This document shows positions 18,298-26,752 of a DNA stretch of 42,046 nt, in pieces. The notes beneath the pieces are model-generated. The model was not told the origin of the DNA. It searched no databases and saw only the letters and a program-made list of their open reading frames with translations. This stretch comes from Ochrovirga pacifica (GTDB lineage: Bacteria > Bacteroidota > Bacteroidia > Flavobacteriales > Flavobacteriaceae). Position 1 is the stretch's first letter. Each line of letters opens with the position of its first letter. Location of the stretch: positions 1 through 42,046 of the forward strand of contig NZ_AFPK01000016.1 in assembly GCF_000220525.1 (NCBI RefSeq). The letters are read 5' to 3'. Made by a program: the position numbers and the translations under genes.

Positions 18298-19361
18298 GTT
18301 CCTGTTTCGTAACTATCCCTATAATGTTTTACTACATAGTCAAAAGTGGTTTCTAAAACTTCTCCCATGCACTGACAGTTTTCAAACATGGGGTTTTTAG
18401 TATAAGCATACAAGTCTTTTTTTAATTGTTCTATTTTCTCTGGTGTAGAAATCTGATCTTTAAGCATGCAATTCACCAATTCTCGAATTCTTTTTTTTCC
18501 CAATAAAATTCTTTTTGCAATGGTAGATCGTTCTTCTTGTTTGTATTGCTCTATAGATTCTGTTCGTAAATTGTTGTGCACCATTTCTACATAATCTTTG
18601 TTTTCTTTTAAAAACTGAGGCATGTAAACTTTTAGCTTTCCTTCATAACATTGCTGATCAAAATCTATGGCTCTTATTCGATATCGTACTTGATCAAAAT
18701 CGTGAGTAGGAACTACTACATAATTGTAAGATCTCATATCCCCTAACAAACGAACAATACATCGTTCGTTGAATTTTACATATTCTTTGGCTATTTGTTT
18801 TTGGGTTCTGATAGAATACGATTCCAAACCGTCTTGTATAAAGGTATCTCCGGGTATTCCCGAAATATGATCTTCTATCAACGTATCTTTGTAGACTAAA
18901 AAATTAATCCTGTTGGGCGATAACAAATGCTCTAACTCCAATCCATACACCCTAGAAGCATCTGCTTTTTTTATGTACATGTAGGTATAATTATCATTTA
19001 AGATATTCCTAACCTTAATACGAAAGGGTTTAGAGTTCCCAAAGGTACAATAGTCTACGGCATCAATATTTAAAAACGGAACCGAGGTATCCGATCCATC
19101 ACCATGCAATATAGAATACACCTTTTTTAAATCTTTGTCTATACCTATACGTTCGTGTTCTGGATAATACACTCGCACCCACAAAGTATCGTCTCCGTTT
19201 TCATCATACACCTCTATGGCTCCAGAAAAGCGTAACAAATCTTCGTAAAATACAGGAATCAATACATTTCTATTGTAATTAGAAAGGTATTTGCTAAAAA
19301 AAGGCTGTATAGGATACGTAGGTTTTTTTTTAGAGATGTTTTCGTAAGGCTGTGTTCCCAT
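18282..19361 (-). CDS. Conserved protein of the PPK2 operon with kinase-fold-like motifs
   Basis: 359 residues, no signal peptide, no family recognised with certainty. Several short motifs are arranged as in protein-kinase-like folds: a Lys in YMYIKKAD (131/132), an acidic helix GLELEHLL (140-147), a hinge-like stretch TLIEDHISGIPGD (160-172), LLGDMRSYNYVV with Asp208 and Asn213 like a catalytic loop, and RAIDFDQ with Asp233/Asp235 like a metal-binding DFD. The N-terminal 110 residues look like an extra beta-rich domain. It starts 5 bp after the downstream PPK2 gene ends, so it is the third gene of the ppk2 operon. The kinase idea is inference from motif order only; it could be a structural partner of PPK2. 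Confidence 0.6.
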   Translation of the reverse strand: MGTQPYENISKKKPTYPIQPFFSKYLSNYNRNVLIPVFYEDLLRFSGAIEVYDENGDDTLWVRVYYPEHERIGIDKDLKKVYSILHGDGSDTSVPFLNIDAVDYCTFGNSKPFRIKVRNILNDNYTYMYIKKADASRVYGLELEHLLSPNRINFLVYKDTLIEDHISGIPGDTFIQDGLESYSIRTQKQIAKEYVKFNERCIVRLLGDMRSYNYVVVPTHDFDQVRYRIRAIDFDQQCYEGKLKVYMPQFLKENKDYVEMVHNNLRTESIEQYKQEERSTIAKRILLGKKRIRELVNCMLKDQISTPEKIEQLKKDLYAYTKNPMFENCQCMGEVLETTFDYVVKHYRDSYETGTKSSF

Positions 19362-19366
19362 ATTCC

Positions 19367-20161
19367 TTATACATTTCTGTTTTTATCGTAGGGAATTCTA
19401 GAAAGCAAATATTTAATAGCGTTTACCCTAGCAAATGTTTTCTTATTTGCCTTTATAATTTTCCATGGCGCGTAGTCTGTGTGGGTTTTTTCAAACATTA
19501 CTGTTTTGTACTTGGTATATTCATCCCACAATTCTTGTGCTTTTTCGTCTACAGGTGTTATTTTCCATTGTTTCAAAGGGTTCGATTTTATCTCTTCAAA
19601 GCGTTTGGCTTGTTCTTCTTTGCTAATAGACATATAAATTTTCACCAATTTTATTCCAGAATCGGTAATCATTCGTTCAAAGTCATTTACGTTAGACATA
19701 AAGCGGTTGTATTCTGCTTCGGTACAAAACCCATTAACAGGTTCTACCACTGCTCGGTTATACCAGCTTCTGTCAAAAAAAACAATTTCTCCTGCTTGTG
19801 GAAATTTATTTATATAACGCTGAAAATACCATTGTGTTCTTTCTTCTTCGGTAGGTTTGGGTAGGGCTACAATTCTAAAATGTCTTGGGTTGATTCGTTC
19901 TGTCATCCTTCTTATAGCTCCTCCTTTTCCTGCTGCATCTCTTCCTTCAAAAATTACAATCACTTGTTGATTTTTCTCAATCACTTCTTCGTGCATTTTA
20001 ATCAACTCTTTTTGCAAACGCTTCAAGTTTTTTATATACGAAACGCTTTTAATCGCTTTTTGTATGCTTACGGATTCATCCGACAAAAGGGCTTGCAATC
20101 CTTTTTTACTATTTAGAATCTTAACATCTCTTGGGTTCAATTTTTCCATGGCATTAATCAA
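19367..20161 (-). CDS. ppk2: Polyphosphate kinase 2 (second tandem copy)
   Basis: Transfers phosphate between polyphosphate and nucleotides. The 264-residue single-domain PPK2 has Walker A FEGRDAAGKGG (71-81) and Walker B/lid FFDRSWYNRAVVEP (128-141), plus the N-terminal helix LKRLQKELIKMHE. The start at 20161 overlaps the upstream paralogue by 8 bp; the ATG at 20149 (MEKLNPRD) leaves a small gap and is equally plausible. Whether it makes NTPs from polyP or consumes them (class I, II or III) cannot be told by eye. Confidence 0.93.
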   Translation of the reverse strand: MINAMEKLNPRDVKILNSKKGLQALLSDESVSIQKAIKSVSYIKNLKRLQKELIKMHEEVIEKNQQVIVIFEGRDAAGKGGAIRRMTERINPRHFRIVALPKPTEEERTQWYFQRYINKFPQAGEIVFFDRSWYNRAVVEPVNGFCTEAEYNRFMSNVNDFERMITDSGIKLVKIYMSISKEEQAKRFEEIKSNPLKQWKITPVDEKAQELWDEYTKYKTVMFEKTHTDYAPWKIIKANKKTFARVNAIKYLLSRIPYDKNRNV

Positions 20162-21011
20162 TTTGGTAAGACGATCTAAAATAATGAGTTACTACGTTCG
20201 GGTCTGGAAACAATGCTGTTTTGGCTTCTAGTTTTCCATCATATGCAAATTTAGATAGTACATAACGGATGCTTTCTAGTCTTGCTTCTTGTTTGTCGTT
20301 TGTTTTTACAATTACCCATGGACTGTAAGTAGTATGGGTTTTGCTAAACATATTTTCTTTGTAAAAAGTATAGCGATCCCAAAGTTCTTGTCCTTTTTTA
20401 TCTACTGGACTAAACTTCCATCTTTTTAAAGGATTTTGTTGTCTGGAGTTAAATCTTGCCAACTGTTCTTCTTTAGAGATAGACAACCAAAACTTTATAA
20501 TAATCAAACCATCTTCATACAACATATGCTCAAATTCAGGTACTTGAGCCATAAATTCACTATACTGGGTTTCGGTACAAAAACCCATTACAGGTTCTAC
20601 TACCGCACGGTTATACCAACTTCTATCAAAAAAAACAATTTCTCCTGGATTGGGCAATTCTTTAATGTACCTCATAAAGTACCATTGTCCTCTTTCTATA
20701 TCGGTAGGTTTGTTAAGGGCTACCAAACGGGTAGATCTAGGATTTAAATGTTCCATAAACCTACGGATAGATCCTCCTTTTCCTGCTGCATCTCTTCCTT
20801 CAAATATAATAGCAACTCTTTTGTTATTGGCTTTTACCCATTGTTGCAGTTTCACCAATTCAATTTGCAATAATTTTAATTCTTTTTCGTACTTAATTTT
20901 ATTCAAAATATCGGTTACATCAATTCCTTTTTCTGATAGCTTAGTCATCAATTCATTTCGGTTGCTAATAGAAAGTAAATCTTCTTCAGTCAGAATTTCT
21001 TTTTCAATCAT
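20154..21011 (-). CDS. ppk2: Polyphosphate kinase 2 (first tandem copy)
   Basis: 285-residue PPK2 with Walker A EGRDAAGKGG (71-80) and FFDRSWYNRAVVEP (127-140). It is a clear paralogue of the next gene, sharing most core motifs and about the same spacing, but with a different N-terminus and a longer C-terminal tail (LFPDPNVVTHYFRSSYQID). It heads the operon ppk2-ppk2-kinase-like protein. The 107-bp divergent gap to the LpxR-like gene has only imperfect promoter matches (TATATTTA on the minus strand). Confidence 0.93.
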   Translation of the reverse strand: MIEKEILTEEDLLSISNRNELMTKLSEKGIDVTDILNKIKYEKELKLLQIELVKLQQWVKANNKRVAIIFEGRDAAGKGGSIRRFMEHLNPRSTRLVALNKPTDIERGQWYFMRYIKELPNPGEIVFFDRSWYNRAVVEPVMGFCTETQYSEFMAQVPEFEHMLYEDGLIIIKFWLSISKEEQLARFNSRQQNPLKRWKFSPVDKKGQELWDRYTFYKENMFSKTHTTYSPWVIVKTNDKQEARLESIRYVLSKFAYDGKLEAKTALFPDPNVVTHYFRSSYQID

Positions 21012-21118
21012 GGATCCGTGTTTATCTTAATGGTCAGTAAATATACATATTCCATAATTTACAACATAGTTTCAATACTAGAATATATTGTACTTTTATA
21101 GCTTGTAAAATCCATTTT

Positions 21119-22069
21119 ATGAAATTTTCAAGATTCAGCTTTGCTTGTTTCCTTTCTCTATACTGCCTTCAGTTGCAGGCACAAAAAACGGCCTACGAAT
21201 TTGGTTTTATCTCCGATAACGATTTGTATGTTTCTTTCTTTTTAGACAAATATTACACCAATGGTTTAGAGCTTTTTTTCAACGTTGCTAGTACTTCTAA
21301 GCTTCGTAATTTCCCCAAAAGGGTTCGCACGCTAAGGGCGGGTCAAAAAATGTACAATCCGTATTTTTATGATGTCCCCGAAATCTACAAGCAAGATCGT
21401 CCTTATGCAGGATACGTGTATGCCAGTTACTTAGAAACTTTTGCCAATCCAAAACAATTAATTTCTTTTGGCTTAGAGGCAGGGTACACAGGTGCAAACA
21501 CCAAGGCTAGAGAGGCTCAAAAGTTTGTACATCAATTTTACAACATACAAGAGTCTAACGGTTGGGATCATCAAGTAGATCAAACAATTGCCTTGGGAAT
21601 TAAAGCCAACTTTACCCAAAACTTATACTACCATCCCGAAAAAAACATACAATTAGCGTTTGTCAACAAAGCACTGGTACACAGTATTCTTAGCAATGTT
21701 TCTTCGGGGGTGGGACTGAAAATTAATTTAGATGCACAGGCTAGTCTTAGCGGAATAGACAAGTCTTTGTTTTACAATACAGCAACCCATCATGGACAGG
21801 AAAGATGGAGCAGAGAGTGCTTTTTAGGAATCAAGTCACTAGCTACATATCAGTTTAAAGACAAAACTGTAACGGGAGATTTGGTGGGAGATTTTACCAA
21901 CCCTAACTTTCATCTTACTCCATGGGTTTGGCATAACGACATTGGGTTCTATTGGTCTTTAAAGCACTGGAACATTAGTTACCACCAAATTTTCCACACA
22001 GCTAACGTCCAAAACTTAAAATCAGACTGGGTGCGTTACGGTAGTATTTACCTGTCTTACAAATTTTAA
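21119..22069 (+). CDS. LpxR-family (DUF2219) outer-membrane lipid A deacylase-like protein
   Basis: 316 residues with a signal peptide (to about residue 22, LQLQAQ) and alternating beta-barrel-like strands ending in an aromatic F (YLSYKF), typical of outer-membrane proteins. Family signature segments are FISDNDLY (30-37), DKYYTNGLELFF (43-54) and DRPYAGYVYASYLE. LpxR removes the 3'-acyloxyacyl chain of lipid A in Salmonella; the Asn-Asp pair and the Thr of YYTNG match residues known for that active site. Actual activity in this organism is inferred. Its stop overlaps the convergent glycosyltransferase stop by 4 bp. Confidence 0.8.
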   Translation: MKFSRFSFACFLSLYCLQLQAQKTAYEFGFISDNDLYVSFFLDKYYTNGLELFFNVASTSKLRNFPKRVRTLRAGQKMYNPYFYDVPEIYKQDRPYAGYVYASYLETFANPKQLISFGLEAGYTGANTKAREAQKFVHQFYNIQESNGWDHQVDQTIALGIKANFTQNLYYHPEKNIQLAFVNKALVHSILSNVSSGVGLKINLDAQASLSGIDKSLFYNTATHHGQERWSRECFLGIKSLATYQFKDKTVTGDLVGDFTNPNFHLTPWVWHNDIGFYWSLKHWNISYHQIFHTANVQNLKSDWVRYGSIYLSYKF

Positions 22070-23286
22070 CTCTTGTTTTTTTCTTCTATCCACTTAGACA
22101 GGTATTTGTAGCTTTTTAAGGTGTGATGTTGCAGCATACTTCCTACAAAGTTTTGCTGCCTGTAAGTTGATAGTTCCTTCTGCAAAACAGCAAATTGCTC
22201 TCGGAACAAAGGGGCTATTTTTTCTTTGCAAAAATTAGCTTGTAACACTTCAAGTCCTTTTTGTTGATACGTTTCCCATAAAGATTTGTTAGCATACAAC
22301 GCCACCGCTTTTTCCACAAACTCTTCAGGAGCATCTGCAATCACTTGGTTGTAATCAAAAGTACCAAACATCCCTTCTGCTCCTATTGTTGTGGTTACAA
22401 AGGGAGTTTGTGCTTGCATTGCATCAATCAACTTTCCTTTTAGGCCTGCTCCAAACCTCAGTGGAGCCAAATTTACTCTTGCTTGTTGCATTACCGTAAC
22501 TACTGCATCGGCTCGTCCATGCACTAAAAACCGCTCTGCTTCAGAGTGCAATTGAAATACTTTAGACGACGGATATGCTCCGTAAATATGCATACAGGTA
22601 TCAGGCAATGCTTTTTTTAACAATGGCCACAATTCCTTCTTCAAATACAAAACCGCATCCCAGTTTGGGGCATGAATAAAGTTCCCTACAAACACAAAAT
22701 CTTTTCTTTCTTCATACAGGGGTTTTATAGCTGTTTCTATAGTTACCATAAAAGGTACGTACCACAGCAAATACAAAGGCACTCCATATACTTCTTGCAA
22801 ATACGTCATTTCATAAGTAGATATCGTCAACGTGGCATCACATCGGTAAATGCTTGCCAGTTCTCTTTTGGCTTCTTCGGTAAAAAGTACCCCTTTGGGC
22901 AATGCTTCTCCTTTTTTTACTGCTTTGGCTCTGGCTTTGCGTAAAAAGTGTAAGTCTTCAGAATCTAACAACCTTATAGCATCTGGACACTGCTCTGCAA
23001 CTCGCCATCCAAATTGTTCTTCCATCAAAAACCGATCAAACAAAACTACAGAAGGGTTCAATGTTGTTATAAACGTATCAAAACTGGCATCGTTGGGCTG
23101 TATGGTTTTTGTTTCTACACCTAACTTTGTTAAGTCTTCTGCACTGGTTATAAAACTGGCAGCACAAGCAAACACAATCTTGTAGTTTTCTTGCAAAAAC
23201 AAGTCTATCAACTGCAACATTCTACTCCCTGCAGCCGTTGCTGTAGGTTCTGGCCAAACATATCCTATAATTAAAAGTGATTGCAT
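22066..23286 (-). CDS. Glycosyltransferase, GT-B fold (GT4-like)
   Basis: I chose the ATG at 23286 (MQSLLIIGYVWPEPTATAAG); the longer frame begins at a TTG inside the divergent gene. About 406 residues. The N-terminal Rossmann half includes the AAGSRMLQLIDLF helix, typical of GT4 acceptor domains. The C-terminal half carries DFVFVGNFIHAPNWDAV and an FGAGLKGKLIDAMQAQTPFVTT segment, which matches the donor-binding region where a conserved Glu or Asp is usual. Probably transfers a sugar onto a surface glycan or a small acceptor; isolated here, with no other glycan genes. Confidence 0.82.
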   Translation of the reverse strand: MQSLLIIGYVWPEPTATAAGSRMLQLIDLFLQENYKIVFACAASFITSAEDLTKLGVETKTIQPNDASFDTFITTLNPSVVLFDRFLMEEQFGWRVAEQCPDAIRLLDSEDLHFLRKARAKAVKKGEALPKGVLFTEEAKRELASIYRCDATLTISTYEMTYLQEVYGVPLYLLWYVPFMVTIETAIKPLYEERKDFVFVGNFIHAPNWDAVLYLKKELWPLLKKALPDTCMHIYGAYPSSKVFQLHSEAERFLVHGRADAVVTVMQQARVNLAPLRFGAGLKGKLIDAMQAQTPFVTTTIGAEGMFGTFDYNQVIADAPEEFVEKAVALYANKSLWETYQQKGLEVLQANFCKEKIAPLFREQFAVLQKELSTYRQQNFVGSMLQHHTLKSYKYLSKWIEEKNKS

Positions 23287-23340
23287 ATCGCAAAAATATA
23301 CAATCAACACTAGCTTTTTAGCTTTCCATATCTTAATTTT

Positions 23341-24456
23341 ATGCAAGTTATGGAACCACTTAAAAACGCATACAATTCTTCTTTTTTCAATGCTTTTTTA
23401 CAAGCTTTTAAAGAAATACAACCCCAAATAGATACTCCTGCTTTTTTACAGGCCATATTTACAGAGGCTTGGGAACAGATGGAATTAAAACAACGCATGC
23501 ACCATATTACAGTGGTGCTACATTCGTTTTTATCGCAAGATTTTAGAGAGGCCATCCAACAAATCAAACAATTAATCCCTATTCTTAAAAAACACAAAAT
23601 TGTAGGAGGGTTTGAATACCTTTTTCTACCAGATTACATTGCCACATACGGTACTCAATTTTTAGTAGAAAGTATGGCTAGCTTCGAAACAATTACTCCT
23701 TTTGTTAGTTGCGAGTTTGCCATCAGACCCTTTATCATGCAGCATCCTAAATATGTAATGGCAAAAATCAACGAGTGGACGTTTCATCCAAATCTACACA
23801 TCCGAAGATTGGCTAGCGAAGGGTGTAGACCCAGACTGCCTTGGGCAATGGCTTTGCCAGAGTTTAAAAAAGACCCTGCTGTACTTTTGCCTATTTTAGA
23901 AAAACTACTCAACGACGACAGTCCTTACGTTCGCAAAAGTGTAGCCAACAACTTAAACGATATTTCTAAAGACCACCCTCTTATACTTATAGAATTTACC
24001 GAAAAACATTATGGCGAAACCGAAAAAACCGACTGGATTCTAAAACATGCCAACCGCAACTTACTAAAACAAGCAGAACCTAGAATTCTAAAAGTTTTTG
24101 GCTTTGGAAATACCACCCAAATCGATGTTCAAAATTTTAAACTCAGCACCCAAAAGGTAGCCTTAGGAGAGCATCTTTATTTTTCTTTTGATTTGGTCAA
24201 CAACGCCAAAAAAACGCTTTTAGTCCGTTTGGAATATGCAGTATATTACCTTAAAAACAACGGAACATTGTCTAAAAAAATATTTCAAATAGGGCAAAAA
24301 GAGTTCCCACCATACAGCATAAATAAAATCAGAAAAAAACAACATTTCAAACCTATTTCTACCAGAAAATACCATTTCGGAACGCATCAAATTTCTGTCA
24401 TTGCCAACGGTAAAGAGTTTGATATAATCCCTTTTCAATTGCATGAAACCTCTTAA
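23341..24456 (+). CDS. AlkC/AlkD-like DNA alkylation repair glycosylase with C-terminal Ig-like extension
   Basis: Excises alkylated bases such as 3-methyladenine. 371 residues. HEAT-like helical repeats include FHPNLHIRRLASEGCRPRLP and LLEKLLNDDSPYVRKSVANN, followed by LNDISKDHP, a recognisable AlkC/AlkD block. From about residue 265 a beta-rich tail (VALGEHLYFSFDLVNNAKKT; YHFGTHQISVIANGKEF) fits the Ig-like DNA-binding domain known from AlkC. The start at 23341 has a second ATG at 23350. The next gene overlaps its end by 14 bp. Confidence 0.85.
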   Translation: MQVMEPLKNAYNSSFFNAFLQAFKEIQPQIDTPAFLQAIFTEAWEQMELKQRMHHITVVLHSFLSQDFREAIQQIKQLIPILKKHKIVGGFEYLFLPDYIATYGTQFLVESMASFETITPFVSCEFAIRPFIMQHPKYVMAKINEWTFHPNLHIRRLASEGCRPRLPWAMALPEFKKDPAVLLPILEKLLNDDSPYVRKSVANNLNDISKDHPLILIEFTEKHYGETEKTDWILKHANRNLLKQAEPRILKVFGFGNTTQIDVQNFKLSTQKVALGEHLYFSFDLVNNAKKTLLVRLEYAVYYLKNNGTLSKKIFQIGQKEFPPYSINKIRKKQHFKPISTRKYHFGTHQISVIANGKEFDIIPFQLHETS

Positions 24457-24943
24457 TTTAGATAGCATTTTAGACAAACGGCTAGACAAAGATTTTTTAA
24501 TTCAACTTTTTCAAGAACAAACAGAAGTTCATAGTGCAGCCATACAACTTTCCCTAAGCAACCAACAACCGCAAGCTTGGAGGGCTACGTGGATTTTGGG
24601 GCATTGTACCACTAAAAACGATCAAAGAATCAGGCCTTTTATCAACAATTACCTTCAAATACTTAACAAACAAAAGGACGGTCACCAAAGGGAACTACTA
24701 AAAATTCTAGACAAAATGGATCTGGACGATGAGCAAGAAGGAAAACTTTTTGATGCCTGTATGTCTATTTGGGAAAACACCAACAAAGCTCCAGCAGTAA
24801 GGTATGTGGCTTATAAATTTATTCACAAAACCTGCGAAAAGTATCCTGAGCTACAAGAAGAGCTTTCTTTTATTTCACAACCTCATTATCTAGAAAATTT
24901 ATCTCCAGGTATTAAAAAAATCATACAAAAACTTATCGGATAA
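24443..24943 (+). CDS. Small all-helical (HEAT-like) protein, function unknown
   Basis: 166 residues, all predicted helical, no signal peptide. Segments such as QAWRATWILGHCTTKND and AVRYVAYKFIHKTCEKYPEL look like single HEAT-type repeats. It overlaps the AlkC-like gene by 14 bp and is followed 15 bp later by the lactonase gene, so it belongs to the same transcript. I do not recognise the family. A role as a repair accessory protein is only a guess from the overlap. Confidence 0.7.
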   Translation: MKPLNLDSILDKRLDKDFLIQLFQEQTEVHSAAIQLSLSNQQPQAWRATWILGHCTTKNDQRIRPFINNYLQILNKQKDGHQRELLKILDKMDLDDEQEGKLFDACMSIWENTNKAPAVRYVAYKFIHKTCEKYPELQEELSFISQPHYLENLSPGIKKIIQKLIG

Positions 24944-24958
24944 AATCCCAACACCATC

Positions 24959-25999
24959 ATGTCTACCACTATTTTTTATATAGGTACTTACACCCAAATG
25001 TTATCTCCCAACCTAGGGGGCAACGGACCAGGAATTTACACCATAGCACTAAACAACTACACAGGTGCCTTAACCATTTTACACACCACCTCTATAACCA
25101 ATGCAGGATATTTGGTTAGAAACCAACAATACCTATACAGTGTGGTAGAAGTGCTCCCTGAACAAAATCCCAAAGTAGTCGCTTTTCAAATTCATCCCAA
25201 AGGGCGTTTACAAAAAATCAATCAACAGTCTATTAACGGTAGTTTGCCTTGTCATATCAACTATGCTCATCAAAGTATATTGGTAGCTTGTTATGGTTCA
25301 GGATCGGTACATCGGTTTCCTGTAAACTCTAGTGGGTGTATTTTGCCCCAAAGCCAACAATTCAATCACCAAGGTAGCAGTAGCAATAAAGAAAGACAAG
25401 AAGCTCCGCATGCACATCAAATAGCAATACACCCTAACCAACAAGATGTCTTAGTGCCCGATTTAGGAATAGATACGCTAAAGTCTTATCATATCCAAAA
25501 AGACCAATTGCTCTCCAACCCTACCAAAGATATCGCCATCCCTAACGGATACGGTCCAAGACATCTTGTGTTTCATCCTAACGGAACCAAAGCCTATCTA
25601 ATCAACGAGCTAACAGCACAGGTTACCACACTTAGCCAAGAAAAGCATCAGTTTGTGGCCAAGCACCACCAACCCAGTTTACCCAAAACATTCAAACAAA
25701 CTCCTAGTGCTTCTGCCATTCGTCACCACCCAACGCTTCCTTTTTTGTACGTGGCCAACAGAACACTAGAGGCCATTACTATTTACTACACTCAGCAAGA
25801 CCAATTGGTCTTTGTAGACCATCTACTACTCAACGGAAAAACAGTCAGAGAGTTCAACATCACTCCCAACGGCAGCTGGCTCATAGCTTGTTTGCACGAT
25901 TCTAATGATGTTTATGTATTTAGAATTTTAGCCAACGGTATGTTACAGCAAACATATCACACCAACCAAATACTAGCTCCTGTATGTGTTTGCTTCTAA
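24959..25999 (+). CDS. Lactonase-family (6-phosphogluconolactonase type) seven-bladed beta-propeller
   Basis: 346 residues with blade-like repeats: FYIGTYTQ at the start, GALTILHTTSITNAGYLV, HAHQIAIHPNQQDVLVPDLGIDTLKSY, GPRHLVFHPNGTKAYLINEL and REFNITPNGSWLIACLHDSNDVYVF. This pattern defines the YbhE/Pgl lactonase family (pfam Lactonase). Members open 6-phosphogluconolactone or related sugar lactones. There is no signal peptide, so it is probably cytoplasmic. Third gene of the alkC-like transcript. Confidence 0.88.
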   Translation: MSTTIFYIGTYTQMLSPNLGGNGPGIYTIALNNYTGALTILHTTSITNAGYLVRNQQYLYSVVEVLPEQNPKVVAFQIHPKGRLQKINQQSINGSLPCHINYAHQSILVACYGSGSVHRFPVNSSGCILPQSQQFNHQGSSSNKERQEAPHAHQIAIHPNQQDVLVPDLGIDTLKSYHIQKDQLLSNPTKDIAIPNGYGPRHLVFHPNGTKAYLINELTAQVTTLSQEKHQFVAKHHQPSLPKTFKQTPSASAIRHHPTLPFLYVANRTLEAITIYYTQQDQLVFVDHLLLNGKTVREFNITPNGSWLIACLHDSNDVYVFRILANGMLQQTYHTNQILAPVCVCF

Positions 26000-26014
26000 A
26001 CGCTACAGCAAAAG

Positions 26015-26647
26015 CTAAAAAAGCTGTATCAAAAAGTCATAATAGTAATTCAACAGACTAATACCTACCAAAATTGCAACAGAAATTAACAAAGGACTCC
26101 ACACTGCTTTAGCTTCATACATCTGTTCCTTGCCTATGTGTTTGTTCCAGAAATAAGAAATCAACACCATACTCCCCAAAACATTCCAAATCAAATCAAA
26201 CCAAACAGACAGGTTCAACAAATTATCAACTACAATACAAATAAGCACATACAAAAACCCAAACAACAACACTCTTTTGGCCATTTTGGGTTGATGAAGT
26301 TTCCTAAAGTTAGAAGCCATTAAAAAAGAACCATGAATAGAACTAAAAAAGAAAGAAAAACCTACAATAGCACTTACAGAATACAAGGTAGGAGCATCCA
26401 ATTCTTCAAACACAGACACCTCATCTTCTGAGTCCTGTAAACCTACACTATTTGCAACAAGCACTGGGTTTTGTTTTGCTGCTTTTTGTTGATGAGCTAA
26501 CAACTCCTCGGCAGCTTGCTTTCGTTCTTCTAACAGCGCAACAGCCACCTGCCTTGCTTTTTCTACATAGGTTTTAGAATCGGCAACAATAAGCTCCAAT
26601 TCCTCCGTTGTTTTCTCTCTATATGTTTTCTCTAACTTAGCATTCAT
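26015..26647 (-). CDS. Integral membrane protein with N-terminal coiled coil, function unknown
   Basis: I chose the ATG at 26647 (MNAKLEKTYRE); a TTG at 26653 is also in frame. About 210 residues: a charged helical N-terminus (1-75), then three to four transmembrane helices (about LYSVSAIVGFSFFFSSIHG, VLLFGFLYVLICIVV, LIWNVLGSMVLISYFW, LLISVAILVGISLL). Positively charged KHIGKEQ lies between helices. Similar proteins occur as unannotated conserved proteins in Flavobacteriaceae. Isolated and convergent with the lactonase gene, 15 bp away. Confidence 0.7.
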   Translation of the reverse strand: MNAKLEKTYREKTTEELELIVADSKTYVEKARQVAVALLEERKQAAEELLAHQQKAAKQNPVLVANSVGLQDSEDEVSVFEELDAPTLYSVSAIVGFSFFFSSIHGSFLMASNFRKLHQPKMAKRVLLFGFLYVLICIVVDNLLNLSVWFDLIWNVLGSMVLISYFWNKHIGKEQMYEAKAVWSPLLISVAILVGISLLNYYYDFLIQLF

Positions 26648-26667
26648 AAGCAATGTTTTGCAACACC

Positions 26668-26698
26668 TAAATCTACCTAATTTACCTTACACCCCCAA
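26668..26698 (-). promoter_or_regulatory. Candidate promoter of the membrane protein gene
   Basis: Minus strand: TTG (26698-26696), 20 nt, TAGATTTA (26675-26668), one base off TAnnTTTG. It would give a very short leader before the ATG at 26647. Confidence 0.4.
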
Positions 26699-26752
26699 TC
26701 TTCTATTGCATTTTTAGTATATTCGTTTTACGGATTCATTACAAAACATACC

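Noticed and set aside
26004..26028. Hairpin TACAGC/GCTGTA between the lactonase and membrane protein genes
   Set aside because: Only 6 bp with a long loop and no T-run on either strand; too weak to call a terminator.
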